Positions 1-8,044 are shown, counted from the first letter of the stretch. The stretch: 64,000 nt of DNA from a virus (IMGVR_UViG_3300042400_000421:22059-86058); one strand, 5' to 3'. Translations and numbers: made by a program. The notes: generated from the sequence alone by a model not told the origin.

Positions 1-351
1 ATCCTTTATGGGATAAGCTCCTGTCATAATTTCTTTATCGTGCCATAGCATTTTTAAAATGTCATCTGGATTAAAAGATAAATCAACATCAATAAACATT
101 AAGTGCGTGTATTCTTTATTAGCCATAAATTTAGCAACTAATTGGTTTCTCGCCCGGCTAATCAAAGAGTCAGACAATGTACTAACAGAAAACTTAAGGC
201 CAATCTCTTTAAAACCAATTGCCGTTTTTAAAAACGACATAAAAAATGGTTCTGTTAGTTGTTGATCATAACAAGGCAAAGCAAAAAGCGGATGCCAACC
301 ATTTATTTCATCAGATGTAATTTCAATTTCTTGTTCTTCAGTTGTAAGCAT
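1..351 (-). CDS. Phage glycosyltransferase, N-terminal part (cut by window edge)
   Basis: This open frame starts at an ATG at 351 and runs off the left edge; only 117 N-terminal residues are present. The stretch SLISRARNQLVAKFM followed by HLMFIDVDLSF and then GAYPIKD is the signature of the phage GT-A type glycosyltransferase family. The D-V-D triplet would bind the metal and nucleotide sugar, and the SRARN segment precedes it as usual. There is no Shine-Dalgarno sequence; a TATACT hexamer ends seven bases before the ATG and a terminator lies just upstream, so this looks like the first gene of a new transcript with little or no leader. The substrate cannot be told; DNA, tail or host surface sugar are all possible. 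Confidence 0.8.
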   Translation of the reverse strand, partial: MLTTEEQEIEITSDEINGWHPLFALPCYDQQLTEPFFMSFLKTAIGFKEIGLKFSVSTLSDSLISRARNQLVAKFMANKEYTHLMFIDVDLSFNPDDILKMLWHDKEIMTGAYPIKD

Positions 352-358
352 ATAAATA

Positions 359-364
359 AGTATA
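359..364 (-). promoter_or_regulatory. -10 box for the glycosyltransferase, leaderless spacing
   Basis: TATACT reads on the minus strand and ends seven bases before the ATG at 351. With a start point six or seven bases downstream of a -10 box, the mRNA would begin at or next to the start codon. The box lies directly after a terminator hairpin. No clear -35 box was seen. Confidence 0.45.
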
Positions 365-365
365 C

Positions 366-398
366 ACAAAAAAAACCCCCTGCGTTTCCGCAAGGGGT
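366..398 (-). terminator. Rho-independent terminator after the 426-764 gene
   Basis: On the minus strand a nine-pair stem (CCCCTTGCG with CGCAGGGG, one G-U pair) closes a GAAA tetraloop and is followed by eight T residues. It ends the transcript that contains the terminase genes. On the plus strand the same stem is followed by a weaker T-rich run, so some bidirectional activity is possible but there is no plus-strand gene to serve. Confidence 0.85.
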
Positions 399-425
399 TC
401 TTTTCGCAATTATTTTAGCTAATAA

Positions 426-764
426 TTACTTAGATACTGTTTTTTCTTTTGGCTTAACACCGGCAACTTCTTTTGCGTTTACTGATGCTGTTTCAGTTAC
501 ATCAGCACTAGCCTTGAAGAAAAGAGTGTTATCATTCGCATCAAAACGGATAACAATATTATAACCCAATTTCTTAGCCTGAGCACGAATACGCTGTTGC
601 ATTGAATTGTAAGCCTTACCTTTTTCAATTCCCTTAATGCAAAACTTATCGCCAGTCTTTACCGACATATCAAGGGCTTCAATAATCATTTTCAATTCTT
701 CTGACACTCTGCCTGAGCGAGAGATTTCAGGGAAGTTATCTACTTTTTGAATATTAATTGACAT
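426..764 (-). CDS. Hypothetical protein, basic, possibly nucleic-acid binding
   Basis: I do not recognise this 112-residue protein. I start it at the ATG at 764 (MSINIQKVDNFPEI) because AAGGA lies nine bases upstream; a longer reading from a TTG at 809 has no such support. The centre (KAYNSMQQRIRAQAKKLGYN followed by a predicted strand pattern) is rich in Arg and Lys and could be a small helix-strand nucleic-acid binding fold, but no named motif is present. It is the last gene before the strong terminator, downstream of the large terminase and a short coiled-coil protein. Confidence 0.75.
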   Translation of the reverse strand: MSINIQKVDNFPEISRSGRVSEELKMIIEALDMSVKTGDKFCIKGIEKGKAYNSMQQRIRAQAKKLGYNIVIRFDANDNTLFFKASADVTETASVNAKEVAGVKPKEKTVSK

Positions 765-902
765 TTTAATTTTTCCTTTTGTTATATGGATTGTGAGTAG
801 GTCGCCCAACTCGTTGAAGATAACTATAACAGCACCACAACAAGAAAGATGCTCGTTTGCAGGATTTCTTTTAAAAAATGTTTTGCCCAGGATTATTCAT
901 GA

Positions 903-1115
903 TTAAAATGTCTCAGTATTAATTTTAGAGTTTACATGATCATTTTCATGTGTATGTTCACTCATATCTTGTAGCGCATTTTGCAGCTTTTGAATTGCTA
1001 ATCTGCTTGCCGTTAATTCAAAGTTTAGGCTAGCAATTTGCTTATTCAATTCTACAACTATATCTTCAAGAGTAACTTGAAGGCTATTCTGAGTATTTAC
1101 AGTAGTTCTATCCAT
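903..1115 (-). CDS. Small coiled-coil protein downstream of terminase
   Basis: This is a 70-residue protein. Residues about 15-50 (LEDIVVELNKQIASLNFEL and onward) follow a heptad pattern of Leu, Ile and Val, so it is probably a short coiled coil that oligomerises; the C-terminal tail is polar with several His. It overlaps the end of the large terminase by 19 bases, and AAGGAGGAGGTGG upstream of its ATG gives a very strong ribosome site within the terminase 3' end. Function unknown; position suggests a packaging accessory. Confidence 0.7.
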   Translation of the reverse strand: MDRTTVNTQNSLQVTLEDIVVELNKQIASLNFELTASRLAIQKLQNALQDMSEHTHENDHVNSKINTETF

Positions 1116-2830
1116 TTGTCCACCTCCTCCTTATTCATAGTGTTTACATCAATAAATTCTTTTGTTTCTTTATGGAGCATATAAACTTTACCTTCATCAT
1201 CAAAATCGTCATCCATTTCAAAATCAATACTTGGAGTCAATACTTCAATCTCCAATTCTGCATTAACGGCAATATGATCTAAAGAATTATACACAGCTCC
1301 GGCTAATGCATCAGCCAAGTCTTTTGAGCCAGTAGAAGGGTGATCAATTTTGTTATTTCCATAAAGTTTTAATTTGAGAAGTTCTTCTTCAACTAATAGT
1401 TCATTCCAATAACCACGCAATCTTGTATCATACATACAAGACATTAATGTATCATAATCGGTTTTCTTAACGCTGTGAAAGTCTGAATTAATTCCCATAC
1501 TTCTAAGACTCTGAATCATTTCAATAGATTGCCAACGGTCAAATGTAACTAATCCAACATCAAATTTCCTATGCAAATCAACAATCATTTGTCTAATAGA
1601 TGCAAAGTTAATTTCAGCACCAACCGTTGCTTCCCAAGAGTAAACTAAATCAACATTAATAATAGGAAGTTGCTCTACACCCATAGAGGTTTTAATTTCT
1701 TTAAAACCGGCACAATGTGACATACAAAGAGCAGCCCTATCTCGCTTTAATGCTAAGTCAACATGAATAAATCTTGTATGCCCATCACTATTATTAAACC
1801 AACTTTTAAAAGTTCCATCTTCATTCATAGGATCTTCACGATACATAAAAGCTTTTCTAACTTGATCTGCATCTCTAAAGTATGCATCTTCCATATTCGG
1901 TGGTTCACATTCAAATCTAGCTCTAGCCTGAATAGGATTACGAATATATTCTGATTCTAATTGTTCTCTCTTAATCGTAGGATTAACTTCCCAAGTAGCA
2001 GCTTTCATTGACCAAGTTTTTGGCTCTTTATTATTTCTAGAATCAAAATACCTCTGTTGAATAAAGTCACCTTTATAGCGAGGGAATGACAAAAGAATAA
2101 CTTTGCCGACTTCTGGGAAACGAGACATAACAGATAACTTACTCATATTGTAAATAGCAGAAGCAGAACCTTTTGATCTTGTTTCTCCTTTTAATTCCAC
2201 ATCTGTTTTAAAAGCTGCAATCTCATCCAAAATGATAGTCATAACTTCATAACCTTCCCAACCTTCACTTTCAGAGTGACCAGAGAAGCATCTAACAGGT
2301 CTACTAAAGAAAAAGATTTCTGAAACTCTTGGCTCAAATCCAACTTCATTAAAGAATGGAGAACCTAGCAATAAGTTCTTGAAAGGCTCAAAGAAAACTC
2401 TTTGCGCTTGCTGTGCATTAACAGCAAGGTTTAGCAAGTCAATATACACACCTTTTGCTTTACCGTAGTAACCAAGAGGATCTCTTAAGCAATGCATTAG
2501 ATAGGCCGTATAAGCCATTGATATACGAGCGCAATGGTCTTTACCAGAACCTTTTCCTAACATACAGATTACTTCGTTATCAGTATATTTATCGTAATAG
2601 TCTGAACCTTCCTGTTCCCCCATCAAATGTTGCAATGTAGTTTTTTTAAAAATTTGTGTGGAATGGCGAACAATTTCTAATTGAATAGGCGATAATGGTG
2701 GTAAGCCAAGGTAATGTTGATCTTGAACAAATTGTTCTATTGATACTGGTTCCATAGTGAATTCATCTTTGCTAAGCAATCTCTCAAAGTCAGCCAAATC
2801 TAAATTCATACCCATAAAATCAGACATCAT
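1097..2830 (-). CDS. terL: Terminase large subunit (packaging ATPase and nuclease)
   Basis: This 577-residue protein drives DNA into the prohead and cuts the concatemer. The ATPase half shows a P-loop variant GKGSGKD at about residues 93-99 and a Walker B strand VMTIILDEIAAF with Asp-Glu at about 202-203. The nuclease half begins with FIHVDLALKRDRAAL (Asp near 358), continues with LVTFDRWQS, and ends with KDLADALAGAV, supplying the RNase H-like acidic residues. Length is normal for the family. The start is ATGATG at 2830 or 2827; AAAGGTG upstream is better spaced for 2827. It overlaps the end of the candidate small subunit. It lies about 60 kb downstream of the portal gene in transcription order. 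Confidence 0.95.
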   Translation of the reverse strand: MMSDFMGMNLDLADFERLLSKDEFTMEPVSIEQFVQDQHYLGLPPLSPIQLEIVRHSTQIFKKTTLQHLMGEQEGSDYYDKYTDNEVICMLGKGSGKDHCARISMAYTAYLMHCLRDPLGYYGKAKGVYIDLLNLAVNAQQAQRVFFEPFKNLLLGSPFFNEVGFEPRVSEIFFFSRPVRCFSGHSESEGWEGYEVMTIILDEIAAFKTDVELKGETRSKGSASAIYNMSKLSVMSRFPEVGKVILLSFPRYKGDFIQQRYFDSRNNKEPKTWSMKAATWEVNPTIKREQLESEYIRNPIQARARFECEPPNMEDAYFRDADQVRKAFMYREDPMNEDGTFKSWFNNSDGHTRFIHVDLALKRDRAALCMSHCAGFKEIKTSMGVEQLPIINVDLVYSWEATVGAEINFASIRQMIVDLHRKFDVGLVTFDRWQSIEMIQSLRSMGINSDFHSVKKTDYDTLMSCMYDTRLRGYWNELLVEEELLKLKLYGNNKIDHPSTGSKDLADALAGAVYNSLDHIAVNAELEIEVLTPSIDFEMDDDFDDEGKVYMLHKETKEFIDVNTMNKEEVDKWIELL

Positions 2831-3452
2831 TTACACCTTTATGGGCGACTGTTTCGGTGACCTTGTTTTCTGTGTCAGAAATTACCTCTGCATCTTGTAT
2901 ATCTTCATCTGCAGATTTCATAATGTCAAAGGCTACAGCGAGTTCTCTTCTTACCTCATCAGCAATGTTTGGATACTTAGATATAACATCTCTCAAAATC
3001 TTAGAAAGAATCTGATTAACATTCTCAGCCTTCTGCATTCGGGCAATGTAATCGTTATCGCCAGAAACACCACTCATTAATTTATGAAGTTGTGCTTTTT
3101 TATTTGCAATCTCTGAGGCTAATTTAAGTGCTTGAATTCTTGCCGGAACCATTCCATGATCTGTCGCAATATTGACAGTCTCCCAAGCCTCCTTGCTTAA
3201 CTGGTCAAATTCCTGAAGGGCTTTGATTGTATTAAATTGGATTCTTTCAAGAAAATAAGGGTCATCATCAGCCTGCTTATTTAGTATTTTTTTGTACTCT
3301 TGAATGTACTCTTTTGCTTCGGTTACTTTTAATGAAAGAAGTGTTGCAATTTCGTGGTGAGAATATCCTTTAACAAATAAAAGACCTACTTCCTCAACTT
3401 TACGCAACTTATCAATCATGCTGTAATTGCTTGCTGGTTCAATATTTGACAT
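2820..3452 (-). CDS. Candidate terminase small subunit
   Basis: This 210-residue protein sits immediately upstream of the large terminase and overlaps it by 11 bases, the usual place for the small subunit. The N-terminal 60 residues include GLLFVKGYSHHEIATLLSLK, which reads as a helix-turn-helix for recognising phage DNA. The rest is mostly helical, with ARIQALKLASEIANKKAQL typical of the oligomerisation helices of small terminases, and an acidic tail. No Shine-Dalgarno sequence precedes the ATG at 3452; a TGATAAACT element ends seven bases upstream. The assignment rests on position and helix pattern, not on a decisive motif. Confidence 0.7.
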   Translation of the reverse strand: MSNIEPASNYSMIDKLRKVEEVGLLFVKGYSHHEIATLLSLKVTEAKEYIQEYKKILNKQADDDPYFLERIQFNTIKALQEFDQLSKEAWETVNIATDHGMVPARIQALKLASEIANKKAQLHKLMSGVSGDNDYIARMQKAENVNQILSKILRDVISKYPNIADEVRRELAVAFDIMKSADEDIQDAEVISDTENKVTETVAHKGVNDV

Positions 3453-3459
3453 AATCTAT

Positions 3460-3468
3460 AGTTTATCA
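3460..3468 (-). promoter_or_regulatory. Possible extended -10 box before the terminase genes
   Basis: TGATAAACT reads on the minus strand, seven bases before the ATG at 3452. The hexamer matches the -10 consensus at four of six bases and carries the upstream TG of extended -10 promoters. It follows a terminator by about 16 bases, so some new start is needed here if the terminator is efficient. Confidence 0.3.
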
Positions 3469-3483
3469 CACTAATGTAGAAAT

Positions 3484-3512
3484 AAAAGCGAAAAGCCCCG
3501 CCGAAGCGAGGC
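3484..3512 (-). terminator. Rho-independent terminator between 3531 gene and terminase
   Basis: A seven-pair stem GCCTCGC/GCGGGGC with one G-T wobble closes a TTCG tetraloop, followed by TTTT and a further T-rich run on the minus strand. It ends transcription from the resolvase-side genes and from the small frame at 3531-3617. Confidence 0.8.
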
Positions 3513-3530
3513 AATTCACCATTATGTCTT

Positions 3531-3617
3531 TTACTGAGAAACAACTCGGTAAATTGTGAGCTTGTCGGTTTGCGAGAAAACGACAAAAGTTTCTTGTACT
3601 TGTACTGGGTGATTCAT
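3531..3617 (-). CDS. Possible 28-residue peptide with its own promoter
   Basis: A short frame encodes MNHPVQVQETFVVFSQTDKL and eight more residues, ending shortly before the terminator stem. Its ATG lies six bases after an extended -10 box (TGGTATGAT), the spacing of a leaderless mRNA. The unit promoter, short frame, terminator occupies an otherwise empty 227-base gap. It could equally be a small non-coding RNA. Coding nature is uncertain because the frame is so short. Confidence 0.35.
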   Translation of the reverse strand: MNHPVQVQETFVVFSQTDKLTIYRVVSQ

Positions 3618-3623
3618 ACTCTT

Positions 3624-3632
3624 ATCATACCA
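3624..3632 (-). promoter_or_regulatory. Extended -10 promoter TGGTATGAT
   Basis: TGGTATGATA on the minus strand matches the extended -10 pattern. Nearly the same string occurs before the metallophosphoesterase gene (24574-24582) and before recA (11274-11282), which suggests a shared promoter class. It lies in the gap between the cysteine-cluster protein and the terminase genes. Confidence 0.5.
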
Positions 3633-3679
3633 CTCTTTGAACAGTTATTAGGCCGTTTGTTTTGTTTATATAAAAATTA

Positions 3680-4432
3680 TTAATCTTCTTTAAAACCCAA
3701 TTTGTCATCATTTTTTGTAGCAAATGATTCAAGTTCTTTATAATCATATCCATGCATTTTAGTGAATGTTAATCGATAGTTATACCATCCTCTAACACCT
3801 TCCCAAAATCTTTGGTCAGTCTCGTCAGATAAAGCTGCCAATTCATCACTCGTTAAAAGAAAACTTAACACTCCTAATGGCATATAAACAACGCTGTTAT
3901 ATGTTGGATCTTTATCCTCACCATATTCCTGAAGTAAGTCTTGGAACTGTTTAATAATCTTAGAAACGCCATCTCCGGAATAATGGTCAACCTGTCCATA
4001 GGCATTTCTTATTCTTGGGCAATAATCATCAACATTAGTGATAGTGCCAAATGTTCTACAGACCATTGGGCGGTATCCATAGATTGTGCAACCACCCTTA
4101 TAGAAAGCACAATGGCGTTTGGTTTCACCATCAGCTTGCCAGTCTTCATCATGCATTGCTTCTTTAAGGCTATCTATAACGCCCTGCATCCATTCATTAG
4201 CAAAGTCTTCACCTTGCCCCTCCATCTTTAAATAGAATTCCTGCGTCAGCCTGAAGGCAATGTTAGAACATTCTGCGAGAGGTATGCGTAATCCGATTAC
4301 ACAACACCCTCCAGAGCCTAAGCATTTAGATTCAGAACTATTCTGCTTTGCTTCAATAAATCTAACTTGGTTATATACCATATCTAATTTAGCAAAAGTC
4401 GTAATATCTTTAGAAGATACTGCTCTTTTCAT
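3680..4432 (-). CDS. YkgJ-type cysteine-cluster protein
   Basis: This 250-residue protein has the cysteine pattern of the YkgJ (zinc- or iron-chelating) family: CLGSGGCC near residue 37, then CAFYKGGCTIYGYRPMVCR at about 108-127 and a later DYCPR. Family members bind a metal or Fe-S cluster, but their biochemical role is not well defined. The C-terminal third is helical and has no motif I recognise. It abuts the helix-turn-helix gene upstream and is followed by a 227-base gap with a promoter and terminator. Phage members are known but their use in infection is unclear. Confidence 0.8.
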   Translation of the reverse strand: MKRAVSSKDITTFAKLDMVYNQVRFIEAKQNSSESKCLGSGGCCVIGLRIPLAECSNIAFRLTQEFYLKMEGQGEDFANEWMQGVIDSLKEAMHDEDWQADGETKRHCAFYKGGCTIYGYRPMVCRTFGTITNVDDYCPRIRNAYGQVDHYSGDGVSKIIKQFQDLLQEYGEDKDPTYNSVVYMPLGVLSFLLTSDELAALSDETDQRFWEGVRGWYNYRLTFTKMHGYDYKELESFATKNDDKLGFKED

Positions 4433-4725
4433 TATAATTTTCCTCTTTTCTTTAAGTCATTTTGTTTGCGCATCTCTCTGCGTCTTTGTTCAACCATTTT
4501 TTGGGCTGGAGATCTTGGCACTTTTGCACGACCGGCACCTAAGTTGCGGCCTTTGCCTCTGTATTTTAAAAGCTCATACTTCTTACACCAGTTGTAAACA
4601 GTTTGAGGACTTGTCTTGATATTATAATTCTTTTCAAGGAGTTTGACAATATCTGTGAGATTCATTCTTTTAGTAACGTAGTGTTCATATAAAAAACTTT
4701 TATCTTTATAAGGTTCAAGACCCAT
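4432..4725 (-). CDS. Small helix-turn-helix DNA-binding protein
   Basis: This is a 97-residue protein. I start it at the ATG at 4725 (MGLEPYKDK) because AGGTGG lies six bases upstream; an earlier ATG at 4758 has no such site. Residues 15-48 (MNLTDIVKLLEKNYNIKTSP then TVYNWCKKY) form a clear helix-turn-helix of the resolvase/homeodomain-like kind. The C-terminal half is strongly basic (GRAKVPRSPAQKMVEQRRR). The start overlaps the end of the resolvase gene by 11 bases. Likely a regulator or a DNA-end recognition protein; a role in packaging is possible because the terminase follows. Confidence 0.75.
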   Translation of the reverse strand: MGLEPYKDKSFLYEHYVTKRMNLTDIVKLLEKNYNIKTSPQTVYNWCKKYELLKYRGKGRNLGAGRAKVPRSPAQKMVEQRRREMRKQNDLKKRGKL

Positions 4726-5296
4726 TGTTACCACCTGTCTTGTAATACCATAATGCAATTCCTAATGCATCAACAATATCTTCATCTTCAATACCGGGGG
4801 TATCATCACCATATGCAATAGAAACTATCTCTCGGACCCTTTGCTTTCTTTCATTCTTCATTTTAATTTGAATTGAGCCTTTCTGACCATTATTCTCTAA
4901 AGAAGCCTTATCTTGCTTAGTCATATTTTTATAACCAATGCCCGGTTTCCAGCTTAGAGGATTAATATCTCTAGTTCTTATTCCATTCTGATACAGCAAT
5001 CCCCAAGTAAAACCAATCATATAAGAGATAATACGACTGCTTTGAAAATTCTGAATATAGACGGACTGTTCAATAGCAGCGACATCAGGCTTGTATTTAT
5101 TTATAATTGTTAACAACTCATCTGCTATTTTTGCGAATTTTTCTGATTCAGTTTTATCTTTTTTAAGATCAATTTTCCCAGTAGCAATAACATTTTTATC
5201 TGAATCAATAACTGCCCAAGCCAGAGAATGAGAGGCCGGATCTATGGCTATAAGCTTTGACCAAGTTTGTTTAGCAACAATGCTTTTAATACTCAC
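4715..5296 (-). CDS. RuvC-like Holliday-junction resolvase
   Basis: This 193-residue protein has the RNase H fold pattern of RuvC. The first strand reads LIAIDPASHSLAWAVID with the first catalytic Asp, the second acidic site is in VAAIEQSVYI, and the last is IEDEDIVDALGIALWYY. Such enzymes cut four-way junctions and clear branches before packaging, which fits its place between recombination genes and the terminase. Length is near that of bacterial RuvC. It starts with GTG at 5296, without a Shine-Dalgarno site; TATACT ends six bases upstream. Confidence 0.88.
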   Translation of the reverse strand: MSIKSIVAKQTWSKLIAIDPASHSLAWAVIDSDKNVIATGKIDLKKDKTESEKFAKIADELLTIINKYKPDVAAIEQSVYIQNFQSSRIISYMIGFTWGLLYQNGIRTRDINPLSWKPGIGYKNMTKQDKASLENNGQKGSIQIKMKNERKQRVREIVSIAYGDDTPGIEDEDIVDALGIALWYYKTGGNNGS

Positions 5297-5302
5297 TTAT
5301 AT

Positions 5303-5308
5303 AGTATA
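5303..5308 (-). promoter_or_regulatory. -10 box for the resolvase, leaderless spacing
   Basis: TATACT lies on the minus strand with exactly six bases between it and the GTG at 5296. The 21-base gap to the preceding gene has no ribosome site. A start point six bases downstream would put the GTG at the mRNA 5' end. Confidence 0.45.
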
Positions 5309-5317
5309 GCGCATAGC

Positions 5318-5629
5318 CTAACGCTCTTCTTTACGGAGTTTCTCTTCATCCCAACCCCAACCGACAAGCCTTTGGATGAATCTCTCACCCTTGCACTGCT
5401 CGCAGATATCCTCATCATTATATGACGATAAGACGGTGGTACAACCGTCTGTTACGCATACTCGTTTACGAGTTTTATTCTCTTTTTTTCTGTAGTAATT
5501 ATCTAAGAGTTTTTTATTTGTTACGACTTTTCTACAGTCGGTTGAGCAATAGATTGTATTATATACCTTTGCAACAAACTCTTTCTTGCATAAATCGTTA
5601 CTGCATATCCTTATTTCACCTTCAAACAT
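5318..5629 (-). CDS. Small zinc-finger protein
   Basis: This 103-residue protein starts at 5629 (MFEGEIRICS), overlapping the end of the Cas4-like gene by 8 bases; the longer frame to 5836 is a shadow within that gene. Three cysteine groups are visible: C-x4-C near residue 9, YCSTDCRK near 27, and CVTDGC plus CEQC further on. The first two form a treble-clef or CGNR-like finger of a type common in phage HNH and recombination accessory proteins. It lies between a Fe-S nuclease and the resolvase, so a DNA-processing role is likely but unproven. Confidence 0.72.
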   Translation of the reverse strand: MFEGEIRICSNDLCKKEFVAKVYNTIYCSTDCRKVVTNKKLLDNYYRKKENKTRKRVCVTDGCTTVLSSYNDEDICEQCKGERFIQRLVGWGWDEEKLRKEER

Positions 5630-6344
5630 TCCCTGACCAGCATTTATCAGCCAAATTGCAGTCTGCACACTTTGCAGAACTACGCTTGTAAGGCTGTGTG
5701 GGTATCTCTTTGGCCAAGAAGGCTTCATAAATCCCTGTATATTTTTTGAATAATTTATCAATAAAAGCATCGTCACGCTCAATGAAGATTGGCAATATTT
5801 CTTGATTATTTTTATTCTCGTATATAACAAAACCACTAGGCAAATCTAAGCAGCGCATATAGATTTGTGCTTGGCGAATATGATCATCTTTTGGTTTGTT
5901 ATGCAATTTCCTATAATGGAAACCTTCATTTGAAATTGATTTAAGTTCAATGAGTTTATGACCATTAAGATCAATAATCCCATCAGCAGTGCCCTCAATA
6001 GGCGGAGAATCATGAGTAACAGGAATTTCTTCTGCTACTAAGATACCCATACCACGAAGATAAGTGTAAAGTCTTTCATGGACTGCATGACCGTTATCAA
6101 AGATACGATAAGTCTGTGGTTTAAATGAGGGAGTCATTTCTGTTCCTTCAAAAAGGTAATACCAATATCTAGCACACTGATTTGTGTAACTAGGATGGAA
6201 TCCACCTACCTTTTTCTGTTCTGGAGTGTTCCTTGCTTCCAAATAAGTATCAATAGACTTATTTAGTTCGTCAACGAGTTCCTCGCCAGTTTTTTTTATA
6301 ATGTTCGTTGGCTTAGGCAAACGAAGTGCATTTAAAGATTTCAA
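5622..6344 (-). CDS. Cas4-like PD-(D/E)XK nuclease with Fe-S cysteines
   Basis: This 240-residue protein shows the RecB-family nuclease core: GTADGIIDLNGHKLIELKS gives Asp121, Glu133 and Lys135, and QAQIYMRC provides the QxxxY motif. One cysteine at 57 (NQCARYWYY) and three near the end (C226, C229, C235 in CADCNLADKC) form the four-Cys iron-sulphur set of Cas4 and AddB exonucleases. It probably resects DNA ends for recombination with the phage RecA. There are no cas1, cas2 or repeat arrays nearby, so it is not part of a CRISPR locus. It overlaps the next gene upstream by 4 bases. Confidence 0.88.
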   Translation of the reverse strand: MKSLNALRLPKPTNIIKKTGEELVDELNKSIDTYLEARNTPEQKKVGGFHPSYTNQCARYWYYLFEGTEMTPSFKPQTYRIFDNGHAVHERLYTYLRGMGILVAEEIPVTHDSPPIEGTADGIIDLNGHKLIELKSISNEGFHYRKLHNKPKDDHIRQAQIYMRCLDLPSGFVIYENKNNQEILPIFIERDDAFIDKLFKKYTGIYEAFLAKEIPTQPYKRSSAKCADCNLADKCWSGNV

Positions 6345-6658
6345 TTAGCTCCTTTAGCTGATAGCTTTAATGTATTAATATTCTCTTGAAGAGCTTCATA
6401 CATAGTTTTCCAAATATCGTTTACGAATTTATCGTTGTCACTCATAATGGAAGATTTTCTTTTAAACGCTTGAGATTTTACAATCATCATTGTTCTATAG
6501 GCTGCTAATATATTAGCATACTTGATAGCTTGCGATCCTACATAAGTCTCTGGATTGTCAATAATATCTTGAACAATTCTCATACACTCAATAAATTCAT
6601 CTGCCTTATCACCCATATGTTGGGCAAGCAGTTCAGGGCTTACAAAAATATCAGCCAT
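6341..6658 (-). CDS. Hypothetical helical protein
   Basis: I do not recognise this 105-residue protein. It is mostly helical, with a central AIKYANILAAYRTMMIVKSQ and no cysteines or catalytic motif beyond one Cys. It overlaps the cytosine methyltransferase by 8 bases and the Cas4-like nuclease by 4, so it is translated as part of this tight operon. A partner role for the nuclease is possible on position alone. Confidence 0.72.
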   Translation of the reverse strand: MADIFVSPELLAQHMGDKADEFIECMRIVQDIIDNPETYVGSQAIKYANILAAYRTMMIVKSQAFKRKSSIMSDNDKFVNDIWKTMYEALQENINTLKLSAKGAN

Positions 6659-8042
6659 TTACTTCTCCACTTTCTATTAGTTTCTTTAATTCTACACCAA
6701 TCCACTCGGCTACTGGCGATGCAATTGCGTTTCCGCACATTTTATATCTATTTGTGTCGGCAATCTTCTTGCCAGTGTAATCAACAGCCGTATGGTTGTC
6801 GGGAAAACCCATAAGCCTTTCACATTCAATAGGAGTTAATCTTCTGAGTATAAGTTCAGGAGACATTACCCCATGTTGAGATATTGTATCTAATGTATAA
6901 GAAGGATCACCAATATCCCCAAAACCCTTGCCCTGCGGACCGGAGGTGTCTGCACGACCAATAATTGTTCCTTGAATTGGGATTGCAATATGGTCTGCTG
7001 AATCAACACCTGTACGGATTGTACGATAGATATCTTCAGTAATCTTATTGTTATAACCATCATAAGCAAGAACAGGAACTTGACCACCGCCAGTACCCAT
7101 ACGGTGCTTCAATGTTGGAACCATATCATCATCATAAACACGAACATCATTAACTCTTGTACCATCAACAACTAAGACTGTCGCTCTTGACTCGCCAGTA
7201 TTATCAAATGCATTAAGCGTTGGAGCTACTGCATTATCAATCCATGATTCATCATCAGTAGAATTCTGTGCTCTTCTAGACTTTACGAATGGCTCAAGGA
7301 CAAAGTTTCTCTCAGGGCGTTTGTAATCACTGGCAGCAAGAGTTACTCCTCCTTCTGTCCACTTTGCGTGTCCAGATTGTCCGTACCAGACAGTTTCTGT
7401 AGTGCTACTCTCAGTAGTTCTGGCAGACTGTTTCCTTTTCTTTCTGCCCTTCTTAATATCCCCCCTGCTGTCTTCGGGGACAGGTAGTATTTTTCCGCTA
7501 CTTCGTTCAATGGCTGAAGAGTCCCAGCAAGCGAGGACAAAGATTCTTCTTCTGCGTTGTGCGACTCCGAACCATTGTGCATCCAAGATGTGCCATTCAA
7601 TTGCCAATGCCCCGATGTTAGCCATTTGGTTGAGGACTTCTGCGAAGTCTTCTCCCTTATTACTTGTGAGGGCACCTGGTACATTTTCCCAGATTGCCCA
7701 TTTAGGAAATTCTCCATTAGTTGCTTCTCTCATTTCTTTTATTATTCTTATACCTTCAAAGTATAAACCTGAACGATCTCCTTCAAGACCGGAACGCTTA
7801 CCTGCTACAGATAAGTCTTGACATGGTGAGCCAAATGATATTAAATCAACTGGCGGTAACTCTGCACCATTTACATCTCTTACATCTTCAAATTTGGGTA
7901 CACTAGGCCAGTGTTTTTTTAATACACTTTGGCAGTTCTTATCCCATTCAACTTGGAATGAGCATTCCCATCCCGCCGAGTCAAATCCTAAATCAAATCC
8001 GCCGACTCCTGCGAATAGGCTTCCATACTTTAATTGCTTCAT
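6651..8042 (-). CDS. C5-cytosine DNA methyltransferase
   Basis: This 463-residue enzyme transfers a methyl group from S-adenosylmethionine to C5 of cytosine. Motif I is FAGVGGFDLGF at the N-terminus, motif IV GSPCQDLS carries the catalytic Cys74, motif VI is WENVPGA near 119, and motifs VIII-X are at RRLTPIECERLMGFPDNHT and YKMCGNAIASPVAEWIG. Between about 190 and 390 lies a long target-recognition region, so the sequence specificity cannot be read by eye. AAAGGA precedes the ATG at 8042. No partner restriction enzyme is seen, so it probably protects phage DNA from host restriction. Confidence 0.95.
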   Translation of the reverse strand: MKQLKYGSLFAGVGGFDLGFDSAGWECSFQVEWDKNCQSVLKKHWPSVPKFEDVRDVNGAELPPVDLISFGSPCQDLSVAGKRSGLEGDRSGLYFEGIRIIKEMREATNGEFPKWAIWENVPGALTSNKGEDFAEVLNQMANIGALAIEWHILDAQWFGVAQRRRRIFVLACWDSSAIERSSGKILPVPEDSRGDIKKGRKKRKQSARTTESSTTETVWYGQSGHAKWTEGGVTLAASDYKRPERNFVLEPFVKSRRAQNSTDDESWIDNAVAPTLNAFDNTGESRATVLVVDGTRVNDVRVYDDDMVPTLKHRMGTGGGQVPVLAYDGYNNKITEDIYRTIRTGVDSADHIAIPIQGTIIGRADTSGPQGKGFGDIGDPSYTLDTISQHGVMSPELILRRLTPIECERLMGFPDNHTAVDYTGKKIADTNRYKMCGNAIASPVAEWIGVELKKLIESGEVNG

Positions 8043-8044
8043 TA

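Noticed and set aside
5630-5836. N-terminal extension of the small zinc-finger frame
   Set aside because: It runs inside the Cas4-like nuclease gene; the ATG at 5629 overlapping the stop is a normal start.
5622-6344. CRISPR-associated locus around the Cas4-like gene
   Set aside because: No repeats, cas1 or cas2 near it; Cas4-like nucleases are common in phages for recombination.
7402-7821. Plus-strand frame of 139 codons
   Set aside because: It lies opposite the cytosine methyltransferase, whose motifs are complete in this stretch.
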